Positions 1 to 7,717 of a DNA stretch of 7,717 bases are shown piece after piece; within the stretch, counting starts at the first letter, position 1; each line of letters opens with the position of its first letter. Location: the NCBI GenBank assembly GCA_014729315.1, contig WJKD01000715.1, positions 1 to 7,717 on the forward strand, in the 5' to 3' direction. A program made the translations under genes and the position numbers. The DNA is from Promethearchaeota archaeon (GTDB taxonomy: Archaea; Asgardarchaeota; Lokiarchaeia; Sigynarchaeales; SOKP01). The notes beneath the pieces are model-generated. The model saw only the letters and a list, made by a program, of their open reading frames with translations, ran no database searches and was not told the DNA's origin.

Positions 1-1020
1 AAAACCAAATACACCATTACTTACAAATTGACTGACCGGCCTTGCGTAACCCCCTACAGCTTCAACCAAAGCCTCCTGATCAATCGCAAGTGAGATTGCT
101 TTTCGCCTTTTTACGTCACCTAGAATTTCTGAATTAACGTCAAAAAGAATGAATTGAACCTCCAGGGTCGGAACAGTTTTTATTTCAAAACCTCGTTCTT
201 CAATAGTGGAAACCACATCATAAGGAACAAAAGCCAACAAATCTCCTTCTCCGCGCAAAAACATATTTACCCGTTCCGATTTATCTACACGCGAATACAT
301 CTCGACAGAATCAAACTTGGATACTTCCCCCCAATAATCGGAAAATTTTTCAAAAACCATTTTTTGCTCTTCGGAATCCCACGAAGAAAACTTATAAGAA
401 GCCGTTCCCACAGGCGGATATATTTCTTTCTCTTCAGCCTTTTCGGATGGAATAATCAAAACTTTTGACAATTTTTGTAACAATAAAGGATCAGGTTCCT
501 TTGTATTAATCCTAAATCGTAATTCATCCAAAACATCGATACTTTCAACAGTTTCCATAGCTCCTGCAAGCTCAGATTTCGATAAAGTGGAAGCTCTGTT
601 CAGACTCTCAACAACATCTTCAACATCAAATTTACTTCCGTCATGAAAAACCACATTAGGCCTGAGTCTGAATTCCCAAGTTGTATCATCAATAATGCCC
701 CATGAAATCGCAAGAGAAGGCTGCATATTAAGATCTCTATCCGGTTTAACCAACGATTCATAAATATTTACAAGCCTTTGCCTTGTAACAGGATCCGCCG
801 CAGTCGGCTCCAGAGTATCAGGCTCTTCCGGATAAATAACCCTTAAATCTTTCAATTTTGTTAATTCCTCTTCTTCAGCGCCAAAAACAAGCTCATCAAT
901 ATAATTTATTACTTTTTCGGCCTCCTTTTTGAAAAATAACTGGCTTGAAACAAATAAAAATAACGAGACAAAAAGACCGTAAAATATAATCCGCAAAATT
1001 TTTCCTAATATTTTCTTCAT
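1..1020 (-). CDS. Family 5 extracellular solute-binding protein (peptide-type ABC transporter), C-terminus cut off by window edge
   Basis: Reading the reverse strand from the ATG at 1020 gives 340 codons open to the window edge, so the 3' part of the gene is missing; family members are usually 500-600 residues. Residues 11-30 form one hydrophobic segment after a basic start (MKKILGKILR), which looks like a signal sequence or membrane anchor. No lipobox cysteine is visible. The mature region begins near residue 57 (LKDLRVIYPEEPDTLEP). Typical SBP_bac_5 blocks follow: W-x-F-R-L-R near 115-120 and FHDG near 125-128 followed by DVVESL, VGTASYKF at 204-211, and RKAISLAIDQEALVEA at 306-321 followed by GYARPVSQFV. 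Members of the family bind oligopeptides, nickel or other solutes outside the membrane and pass them to an ABC permease. No permease or ATPase gene is visible here, and the substrate cannot be told. A perfect TGn-extended -10 box lies 22 nt upstream. The family call is firm; the specificity is unknown. Confidence 0.9.
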   Translation of the reverse strand, partial: MKKILGKILRIIFYGLFVSLFLFVSSQLFFKKEAEKVINYIDELVFGAEEEELTKLKDLRVIYPEEPDTLEPTAADPVTRQRLVNIYESLVKPDRDLNMQPSLAISWGIIDDTTWEFRLRPNVVFHDGSKFDVEDVVESLNRASTLSKSELAGAMETVESIDVLDELRFRINTKEPDPLLLQKLSKVLIIPSEKAEEKEIYPPVGTASYKFSSWDSEEQKMVFEKFSDYWGEVSKFDSVEMYSRVDKSERVNMFLRGEGDLLAFVPYDVVSTIEERGFEIKTVPTLEVQFILFDVNSEILGDVKRRKAISLAIDQEALVEAVGGYARPVSQFVSNGVFGF

Positions 1021-1042
1021 TTAAGTACAGAAAAATCCCAAT

Positions 1043-1071
1043 ATTATAGCATAAAAAAGCGTTCCAAACAA
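1043..1071 (-). promoter_or_regulatory. Predicted promoter of the solute-binding protein gene
   Basis: On the minus strand, TATAAT (1043-1048) is preceded by TG one base away (1050-1051), giving a perfect extended -10 TGCTATAAT. A weak -35, TTGTTT (1066-1071), lies 17 nt upstream. The predicted start point near 1036 leaves a leader of about 16 nt with no recognisable Shine-Dalgarno sequence. The element sits in the 68-nt gap after the upstream gene's stop codon, so the solute-binding gene probably has its own promoter. Confidence 0.6.
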
Positions 1072-1088
1072 GAAATGAAAAACTAAAC

Positions 1089-2351
1089 CTATAACTTTCT
1101 CAAAGTATCTCTAATTCCTCTTTCAAGCCTGCTGTTGCCCATTTTTTTTGCCAGACCAAGCATTTTTCGATAAGTAGACTTGTGTCTTCTGGCTGCTTTT
1201 ACAGTTTTTACTCCGGAAACTTTTTTTGCAAGATTTTTGTACATCTTTGCATAACAAGATTTTTTCATCTTTTCCTCGCCAAGTACCGAAAAGATACTCA
1301 AAGCCTTATCGAGAATATCTTCATTGTAATAATACACCCCCTCATTATATTTCACGTTTTTCTCAAGATCCCTATCACCGCTCCTGCCCGCAAAATAATA
1401 AGCTTTTGAAAAATTATTGTTTTTCATGTAATAAATCGCCGCATTTCTATAAGCTCTCCTTAAGGCTTCTCGATCCCCCGCTTTGGAATAATAAAAAATA
1501 GCAGTATCGAAATCATTGGCCATCATAGCCCCTCCAGCCAGATTTCTGTACGCAATATTTAAATTTTTAGCTACCAGCGGCTTGAGACTACTGACGGCAT
1601 AAGCCAGTTGAGCACTTTTAACCATTACCCTTGAAGAAATGTTCTGCAATTCCTCTCTGTAATCAGTTAAATCAAGTAAATTGGTGGATATTATTTCAGT
1701 TACAGGCAGTATCTGATCTTTTTCTCTATATTTTTGAAACATTCCATGAGTTGCCTCAATGTCAATTCCTCTGAAATGAAGACAAACATGTTCAGGTAAC
1801 AATTTTATTTCAAGATCATCAATAGAAAACCTAAGAGAAAACAAATAAATATAAAGAGTTACTATCTGGTTACAATCCCCTTCAAGCTTATTTTTATTGG
1901 GATCACGAAGAAGTTTTCCAAAACTTGCGGTTTTAATGTATTTGTAATAAAGCCCCGGTTTTAAAAACTGCATAATCTCATAAAGATATTTTATTTTGTC
2001 TTCATCCCCTGTCGGAAATTGTAATCCTTTTTCGGAAAGTTCTTTTTTTAAATTATTAATACTACTCTGTTTTGCAGAAGAAAATTCCTGAAATTTTTTA
2101 ACAATAATATTTGCATTTTCATACATATTTTTTCTGGCGCCCTTTGAAAGGTATTTATATCCTTTATATTTTTTTTCCAGCCAAATATTAACTACAATCA
2201 GATTTTTCTGCATCAGCTTTAGAAGATTTTTATTAATATCTGCAATACTGTCGGTGGATTTTATATTTTTAAAAAACTTATCGACTTTCTTTTCAAAAGA
2301 ATTTGCATATCTCGAAAACAATCTAAAAAACCATTTTAAATATTTAAGCAT
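1089..2351 (-). CDS. Transglutaminase-like (Cys-His-Asp) protein with TPR-like repeats, function unknown
   Basis: This 420-residue protein has no signal peptide or clear membrane segment. Its N-terminal ~110 residues are basic and look helical. Residues 155-203 have the layout of a transglutaminase/papain-like fold: Cys160 in LEGDCNQIVTLYIYL, His188 in LPEHVCLHF, and Asp197 in GIDIEATHG. This is the order and rough spacing of the Cys-His-Asp triad, and it also resembles the SirB1-type transglutaminase-like domain. Residues about 265-375 contain three to four helical repeats of roughly 34 residues, seen in the repeated YRNLA/YRNAA/YNEGV starts and the AGDREALRRA and SGDRDLEKNV ends, which read as degenerate TPRs. 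The C-terminus (376-420) is strongly basic. The gene starts at ATG 2351, with a purine-rich AAGGAAG 11 nt upstream. It lies 49 nt downstream of lepA but has its own strong -10 box. I do not recognise a named family; activity is inferred from pattern only, and the fold may be non-catalytic. Confidence 0.8.
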   Translation of the reverse strand: MLKYLKWFFRLFSRYANSFEKKVDKFFKNIKSTDSIADINKNLLKLMQKNLIVVNIWLEKKYKGYKYLSKGARKNMYENANIIVKKFQEFSSAKQSSINNLKKELSEKGLQFPTGDEDKIKYLYEIMQFLKPGLYYKYIKTASFGKLLRDPNKNKLEGDCNQIVTLYIYLFSLRFSIDDLEIKLLPEHVCLHFRGIDIEATHGMFQKYREKDQILPVTEIISTNLLDLTDYREELQNISSRVMVKSAQLAYAVSSLKPLVAKNLNIAYRNLAGGAMMANDFDTAIFYYSKAGDREALRRAYRNAAIYYMKNNNFSKAYYFAGRSGDRDLEKNVKYNEGVYYYNEDILDKALSIFSVLGEEKMKKSCYAKMYKNLAKKVSGVKTVKAARRHKSTYRKMLGLAKKMGNSRLERGIRDTLRKL

Positions 2352-2362
2352 AGCAAATATTA

Positions 2363-2380
2363 CTTCCTTTAATTATACCA
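2363..2380 (-). promoter_or_regulatory. Extended -10 promoter of the TPR protein gene, overlapping a Shine-Dalgarno-like stretch
   Basis: On the minus strand, TATAAT (2372-2377) is preceded by TGG (2378-2380), a perfect TGnTATAAT extended -10. The -35 region is only a T-run. The box ends 20 nt before the ATG, so transcription should start near 2365. That is inside the AAGGAAG stretch (2363-2369) that would otherwise be the ribosome binding site. Either the leader is very short (about 14 nt) and this site is cut, or the start point is slightly displaced. The lepA stop codon lies just upstream. Confidence 0.6.
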
Positions 2381-2400
2381 TAGATAAACAGCTTAAAAAA

Positions 2401-4218
2401 CTACTTGTCCTTCTTCAATACAGCCAAAAAAGCTTCCTGTGGAAGTTGAACTTTACCAAATTTTCTCATTCGCTTTTTCCCTTTTTTTTGTTTATTTAAA
2501 AGTTTATTTTTTCTTGTTACATCGCCGCCATATAATTTAGCAGTTACATCCTTACGATAAGCAGGAATTGTTTCTCTCGCTATGATTTTACCTCCTATTG
2601 CAGCCTGAATCGGAATTACAAAATTTGCTTTTGGAATTAATTCTTTCAGCTTTTTTGTAATATTTTTGCCTGCGCTATAAGCATTATTCCTATGTACTAT
2701 CAAAGAAAGCGCGTCGATTTTTTCACCGGCAACCAATATATCCAGTTTTACAAGATCCTCCTCTCTATAATTAAGATGCTCGTAATTCATTGAGGCGTAA
2801 CCGCTGCTTACACTTTTCAGCATGTCGTAAAAATCGACAACTACTGACGCAAGAGGCATTTCATATATCAAAAACACACGATTTTTATCCAGATACTGTA
2901 TATCTATCGATATTCCCCTGCTTTCCGAGCATAGCGTCATAATTGACCCTATGTATTCTTTTGGAACCAATATTTCAACTTTTACCCACGGCTCCTTTAT
3001 CAATTCAATTTTTGAGGGATCAGGAAGCTCACTGGGACTCGATATAAGTTTCTCATTCCCCTCTTTATTCACAGTAATATATGAAACTGACGGTGCTGTT
3101 ACAATAAGATCAAGATCATATTCGCGTTCAAGCCTTTCCTGGACAATTTCCATATGAAGAAGCCCCAAAAAGCCGCATCTAAATCCATGCCCAAGAGCAA
3201 TAGACTGTTCCGGTTCAAAGGAAAGAGAACTGTCATTTAACTGCAATTTTTCAAGAGCATCACGAAGTAAAGGATAATCATCCGCTTCGGTACAAAAAAT
3301 TCCCGCAAAAACAAAAGGTCTTATCACATGATACCCTGGAAGAGGCTTTGCATTCTCCAAATTTATTTTTTCTTTTCCGGCTTTCCAGATAGTATCACCA
3401 ACTCTGGCATCTCTAACACTCTTCAATCCTGTCACAATATAACCGACCTCTCCCGAATGAAGTCTTTCACATGGAGTATATTTTGGTTTAAAATACCCGA
3501 TTTCCAAAACATCCATCTTTTTTTTCGTATTTAATAGATAGACACTATCACCTTTTTTAACAAAACCGGACATTAATCTCACAAACGCAACAACTCCTTT
3601 ATATGAATCGTATATCGAATCAAAAATTAAAGCTTTTAATTCTGATCCATCATCAGCTTCAGGCGGAGAAGGAATTTTTTCAATCACTGCCTTTAACACC
3701 TCCTCAACATTTGTCCCTTCTTTTGCTGAAACAGCCAATATTTCATCTTTAGAAACACCCAATGAATTCATAAGTTCATTTGATCTTTTTTCAATATCCG
3801 CGGACGGAAGATCTATCTTATTTAACACAGGAATAATTTCCAGATTATGATCCATTGCCATATAGCAATTCGCCAAAGTCTGAGCCTCAATACCCTGTGT
3901 TACGTCTACAACCAAAATTGCTCCTTCACATGCCGCAAGACTTCTCGAAACTTCATAAGAAAAATCAACATGCCCCGGTGTATCAATAAGGTTTAATATA
4001 TAGTCCTTCCCTTCATAATTCCATTCCATTCTGACAGGTTGTAATTTTATTGTAATACCTCTTTCCTGCTCCAGTTCCATAATATCAAGAAGTTGACCAT
4101 GTTTCATGTCACGTTTTTCAATAGTCTTCGTAATTTCCAGAAATCTATCGGCAAGTGTCGATTTTCCATGATCGATATGCGCGATAATACAAAAATTTTT
4201 GATATTTTTCTGATTCAT
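2401..4218 (-). CDS. lepA: Elongation factor 4 (LepA), ribosome-associated translational GTPase
   Basis: This 605-residue protein is close to the usual ~600 for LepA. All GTPase motifs are present: G1 AHIDHGKS at 13-20, G2 RGIT at 53-56, G3 DTPGH at 79-83 with the catalytic His83, G4 NKID at 133-136, and G5 SAK at 164-166. Beta-barrel domain 2 follows at about 190-285, and the EF-G-like domains III and V at about 295-480, including GFRCGFLGLLHMEI. The LepA-specific C-terminal domain is complete, with RKDVTAKLYGGDVTRK near 555-570 and a Lys-rich KKGKKRMRKFG near 578-588 that contacts the ribosome. LepA binds ribosomes, is thought to act on stalled or mistranslocated complexes or during initiation and assembly, and hydrolyses GTP. 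The start at ATG 4218 fits the family N-terminus directly before G1. No Shine-Dalgarno is seen. It is divergent from the PrgI-type operon. The gene looks intact and functional. Confidence 0.98.
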   Translation of the reverse strand: MNQKNIKNFCIIAHIDHGKSTLADRFLEITKTIEKRDMKHGQLLDIMELEQERGITIKLQPVRMEWNYEGKDYILNLIDTPGHVDFSYEVSRSLAACEGAILVVDVTQGIEAQTLANCYMAMDHNLEIIPVLNKIDLPSADIEKRSNELMNSLGVSKDEILAVSAKEGTNVEEVLKAVIEKIPSPPEADDGSELKALIFDSIYDSYKGVVAFVRLMSGFVKKGDSVYLLNTKKKMDVLEIGYFKPKYTPCERLHSGEVGYIVTGLKSVRDARVGDTIWKAGKEKINLENAKPLPGYHVIRPFVFAGIFCTEADDYPLLRDALEKLQLNDSSLSFEPEQSIALGHGFRCGFLGLLHMEIVQERLEREYDLDLIVTAPSVSYITVNKEGNEKLISSPSELPDPSKIELIKEPWVKVEILVPKEYIGSIMTLCSESRGISIDIQYLDKNRVFLIYEMPLASVVVDFYDMLKSVSSGYASMNYEHLNYREEDLVKLDILVAGEKIDALSLIVHRNNAYSAGKNITKKLKELIPKANFVIPIQAAIGGKIIARETIPAYRKDVTAKLYGGDVTRKNKLLNKQKKGKKRMRKFGKVQLPQEAFLAVLKKDK

Positions 4219-4240
4219 AAAATTATTTTTATCAGGATTT

Positions 4241-4249
4241 ATTCTAACA
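4241..4249 (-). promoter_or_regulatory. Predicted extended -10 promoter of lepA
   Basis: On the minus strand, TAGAAT (4241-4246) is preceded by TGT (TG at 4248-4249), giving an extended -10 with five of six consensus bases. No convincing -35 is seen at 16-18 nt; the region is T-rich. The box ends 22 nt before the lepA ATG, the same distance as for the solute-binding gene. This predicts a leader of about 16 nt without a Shine-Dalgarno sequence. Confidence 0.5.
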
Positions 4250-4275
4250 AATAAAAAACACCGAAAACAGGGATA

Positions 4276-4304
4276 TTGATAAAACGGCCATTTTATGTTA
4301 ATAT
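4276..4304 (+). promoter_or_regulatory. Predicted promoter of the PrgI/TraC-like operon
   Basis: TTGATA (4276-4281) matches the -35 consensus at five of six positions. A 17-nt spacer follows, then TAATAT (4299-4304) preceded by TGT (TG at 4296-4297). The -10 itself matches at only four positions, but the TG and the ideal spacing help. Transcription would start near 4311, leaving a 28-nt A-rich leader before the ATG at 4339. This argues against the upstream in-frame TTG at 4276 as the translation start, because that codon would lie in the -35 box. A later -10 (TATTAT, 4302-4307) is a possible alternative. Confidence 0.5.
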
Positions 4305-4338
4305 TATAAGATTAAAAAAAAAGAAAAATAAAAATAAA

Positions 4339-4863
4339 ATGCAGTACAAAGTTCCGCAGGATGTACAACGAGAAGATACTATTATCGGACCACTGACTCT
4401 CAAACAATTAATAATTTTGGGAGTTGGCGGAGGTATCGCGTATGGAATTTACGTTAGCCTTGCAAAAGCCTACTTCATTGAAATATGGCTTCCGCCTGTT
4501 GGAATTATCGCTGCTTTAACCCTGGCTTTCGCATTCTTAAAAATACATAATTTACCATTTTATATGTTTTTAATGAACTTTATAGAGCATCATATGCTTC
4601 CAAAAAAAAGGTTCTGGATACAAAGGTCTGCGGAACCTTTTATTTCCTCATTCCAAAAGAAAAAAGAAAAACCCAAAAAAGAAAAACCTGAAACCAAAAA
4701 ACAAAAACCGAAAAGTATAAAAGAACTAACAAAAGTTCTTGATACTCATGGTGAAACAACCAAAAAAGAAAAAACCGGAGAAAAAACAGAAACAAAAAAG
4801 CTTTCAAAAGAAGAAAAGAGAGAAGAGCTACAAAAAATAATCAATCAAAACTATAAAAAATAA
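4339..4863 (+). CDS. PrgI-family inner-membrane protein (type IV secretion-like)
   Basis: From ATG 4339 the protein has 174 residues. The start is chosen because the family signature begins at once: MQYKVPQDVQREDTIIGPL, then LTLKQLIILGVGGG. An upstream in-frame TTG would add 21 residues unlike the family and would lie in the promoter. Two membrane segments are seen, at about 21-43 and 50-67, split by a short polar turn (AYFIEIW). PrgI proteins are small integral membrane proteins found next to VirB4/TraC ATPase genes in conjugation and type IV secretion loci, where they are thought to be part of the inner-membrane platform. Residues 105-174 form a highly charged Lys/Glu-rich tail, probably disordered and cytoplasmic. 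It is encoded by a very A-rich stretch and ends in a possible helix (EEKREELQKIINQNYKK). The next gene starts 4 nt after the stop, so the two are almost surely co-transcribed. The family call is strong; the role in this organism is inferred. Confidence 0.9.
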   Translation: MQYKVPQDVQREDTIIGPLTLKQLIILGVGGGIAYGIYVSLAKAYFIEIWLPPVGIIAALTLAFAFLKIHNLPFYMFLMNFIEHHMLPKKRFWIQRSAEPFISSFQKKKEKPKKEKPETKKQKPKSIKELTKVLDTHGETTKKEKTGEKTETKKLSKEEKREELQKIINQNYKK

Positions 4864-4867
4864 AATT

Positions 4868-5596
4868 ATGGGATTACTGGATTTTATTGCTCCAGGCAAA
4901 AAAAACAGGGCTAAATCAACAACAAGCACTCAAACGCACCTCAGAATAGGAGAAATACACGACAATACTCTTGTGCTAAAAAACGGGGGCATTAGAGCGG
5001 TGCTAAAGACAACCAGTATTAATTTTAATCTAAAATCGGAACAGGAACAGGAAGCCATAATCCGTTCATATCAGGGATTTTTAAATTCTCTGGAATTTCC
5101 AATTCAAATACTTATCAAATCAAAAAAACTAGATATTGACGATTACATCGAGCAGGTAAGAAAATTAGGAGACGCACAGGAAAACAAACTTCTTCAGGAA
5201 CAGACATATGAATATGCCCAGTACGTGAAAAGATTGGTCGAATACGCCGACATTATGGAAAAAGAATTTTATGTCGTTGTTCCCTACGATCCAGGAAGAG
5301 CTCACAGTACAAATGCAATACAATCATTCTTTCAAAGACTTTCTCCAAAAGACACATACGCAGATATAAAAAAAAGACATGCCGAATTTGAAAATCTCAA
5401 AAAAAACCTCAACCAGAGAATTAATATAGTAAAGGCGGGACTTGAAAACTGCGGCTTACAAACGAAACGACTAAATACGCAGGGATTAATTGAACTATTC
5501 TATAACTGCTACAATCCCGTAATTTCAAGAAGCGCAAAAGTTAAGGAAGTAGAAAATTTGACTGTAAAAACAGACGAAGAAAAAAAAGAAAAATAG
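4868..5596 (+). CDS. TraC/VirB4 N-terminal-type domain protein without ATPase domain
   Basis: This 242-residue protein matches what I know of the stand-alone TraC-like domain of CPR type IV secretion-like loci. The hallmarks are RIGEIHDNTLVLKNGGIRAVL near 26-46, SINFNLKSEQEQEAIIRSYQGFLNSLEFPIQI near 50-81, and a KEFYVVVPYD block near 131-140. A helical region follows (about 155-215), rich in charged residues, with QRINIVKAGLENCGLQ and TQGLIELFYNCYNP. No Walker A or B motif is present, so the protein is the N-terminal module only; in VirB4/TraC ATPases this part anchors the ATPase to the channel. A separate ATPase gene would normally follow, but here the rRNA operon comes next on the opposite strand. 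The ATG lies 4 nt after the PrgI stop and no Shine-Dalgarno is seen. The last codons (EKKEK) run through an A-rich tract that serves as the U-tract of the convergent rRNA terminator. The gene appears complete at both ends. Confidence 0.88.
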   Translation: MGLLDFIAPGKKNRAKSTTSTQTHLRIGEIHDNTLVLKNGGIRAVLKTTSINFNLKSEQEQEAIIRSYQGFLNSLEFPIQILIKSKKLDIDDYIEQVRKLGDAQENKLLQEQTYEYAQYVKRLVEYADIMEKEFYVVVPYDPGRAHSTNAIQSFFQRLSPKDTYADIKKRHAEFENLKKNLNQRINIVKAGLENCGLQTKRLNTQGLIELFYNCYNPVISRSAKVKEVENLTVKTDEEKKEK

Positions 5597-5746
5597 TAAA
5601 TAAAAATAAAAGGCATTATCTTGGCAGCGACCTACTTTCCCACGGCAAACCGCAGTAACATCGGCGAAGACAGGCTTAACTGCTGTGTTCGGGATGGTAA
5701 CAGGTGTACCCCTGTCTCTATAACTGCCAAGATAATACCTTTTATT
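5580..5746 (-). terminator. 23-bp stem around 5S rRNA plus U-rich tract: processing stem and probable rRNA operon terminator
   Basis: The arms 5605-5627 and 5724-5746 pair over 23 consecutive positions and enclose the 5S. The inner 8 pairs are 5S helix I, and the outer 15 extend into the flanks. One pair (5614/5737) is G-U in minus-strand RNA but would be a C-A mismatch in plus-strand RNA, which supports formation in the rRNA transcript. Directly after the stem, minus-strand RNA runs into a U-rich tract (5604 down to 5580), as in an intrinsic terminator. The stem probably also presents the 5S precursor to a double-strand RNase. The tract overlaps the 3' end of the convergent TraC-like gene. 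Confidence 0.65.
5620..5731 (-). rRNA. rrf: 5S ribosomal RNA
   Basis: On the minus strand the sequence starts at CTTGGCAGTTATAGAG and ends at GGTCGCTGCCAAG, and the two ends pair as helix I. Inside are the conserved CCATCCCGAACACAG segment of loop B/helix III, then AGCCTG, TCGCCGATG and the GTGGGAAAGTAGG block near the 3' end. The length is about 112 nt, slightly shorter than the usual 115-120; the exact ends may differ by 1-3 nt because pairing continues into the flanks. The 5S is part of the large-subunit central protuberance. It lies about 68 nt downstream of 23S in the same transcript, with no tRNA between. Confidence 0.95.
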
Positions 5747-5762
5747 AAGCAATTTTCAATTT

Positions 5763-5785
5763 CTTCCACTAATCACTAGTCGAAG
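5763..5785 (-). other. Hairpin in the 23S-5S spacer
   Basis: In minus-strand RNA, CUUC-G-ACUA and UAGU-G-GAAG pair as two 4-bp blocks separated by a G-G mismatch, with a 5-nt loop (GUGAU). The spacer is otherwise AU-rich and holds no tRNA. The hairpin could help separate the 23S and 5S precursors. No U-run follows directly, so it does not look like a terminator. Confidence 0.4.
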
Positions 5786-5799
5786 TAAAGATTCTCTAT

Positions 5800-7717
<1,918 letters not shown>

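Noticed and set aside
154..468. 104-residue plus-strand open frame
   Set aside because: It is opposite the solute-binding gene, whose minus-strand translation shows family motifs throughout this span.
1021..1088. Intrinsic terminator after the TPR gene
   Set aside because: A T-run is present on the minus strand, but I found no GC-rich hairpin before it.
1182..1501. Two plus-strand open frames inside the TPR gene
   Set aside because: They are the antisense shadow of the TPR repeats; no promoter or start signal.
2352..2400. Intrinsic terminator after lepA
   Set aside because: Six T residues directly follow the stop codon, but no convincing stem precedes them; read-through into the TPR gene remains possible.
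2254..3534. Plus-strand open frames at 2254-2499, 2951-3157 and 3328-3534
   Set aside because: They are antisense to lepA and to the start of the TPR gene, whose coding sequence is certain or strong.
4276..4338. N-terminal extension of the PrgI gene from TTG 4276
   Set aside because: The TTG falls in a good -35 box, and the extra 21 residues (KKKKNKNK-rich) are unlike the family. The PrgI signature begins right at ATG 4339.
5525..5752. 75-residue minus-strand open frame
   Set aside because: It overlaps 5S rRNA and its terminator. The Phe-rich run is just the U-tract read as codons.

Overview
The window looks like a piece of chromosome from a bacterium of the Candidate Phyla Radiation (Patescibacteria). 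The protein-coding part is AT-rich, with many Lys, Ile and Asn residues and A/T-runs. It carries a PrgI-family membrane protein followed by a free-standing TraC/VirB4 N-terminal-type domain protein, a pair I associate with CPR genomes. Start codons mostly lack a clear Shine-Dalgarno sequence. The four complete genes stop with TAG or TAA and read through in the standard code, so there is no sign of the UGA=Gly recoding known from Gracilibacteria and SR1. I cannot assign a lineage within the CPR from this window.

Layout: positions 1-4218 hold three minus-strand genes. The first is a family 5 solute-binding protein that runs off the left edge. The second is a 420-residue protein with a transglutaminase-like segment and TPR-like helical repeats. 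The third is lepA (elongation factor 4). Each is preceded by a TGn-extended -10 box lying 20-22 nt from its ATG, so each may be transcribed on its own with a very short leader. A divergent intergenic region (4219-4338) separates lepA from a plus-strand two-gene operon (4339-5596) that encodes the PrgI-like and TraC-like proteins. The VirB4-type ATPase expected next is absent.

From 5605 to the right edge the minus strand carries the end of an rRNA operon, convergent with the TraC-like gene. It holds the 3' two thirds of 23S rRNA, a spacer of about 68 nt without a tRNA, and 5S rRNA. The 5S is closed by a 23-bp stem followed by a U-rich tract that overlaps the last codons of the TraC-like gene on the other strand. 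The rest of 23S and presumably 16S lie beyond the window.

The genes do not form one pathway. The window joins a translation factor and rRNA genes with an envelope/secretion-type pair and a probable peptide-binding protein. The points most worth a second look are the orphan PrgI/TraC pair, the Cys-His-Asp plus TPR protein, the repeated promoter geometry, the enlarged 23S domain III segment, and the shared 5S stem/terminator. I found no CRISPR array, insertion sequence, phage gene or tRNA.
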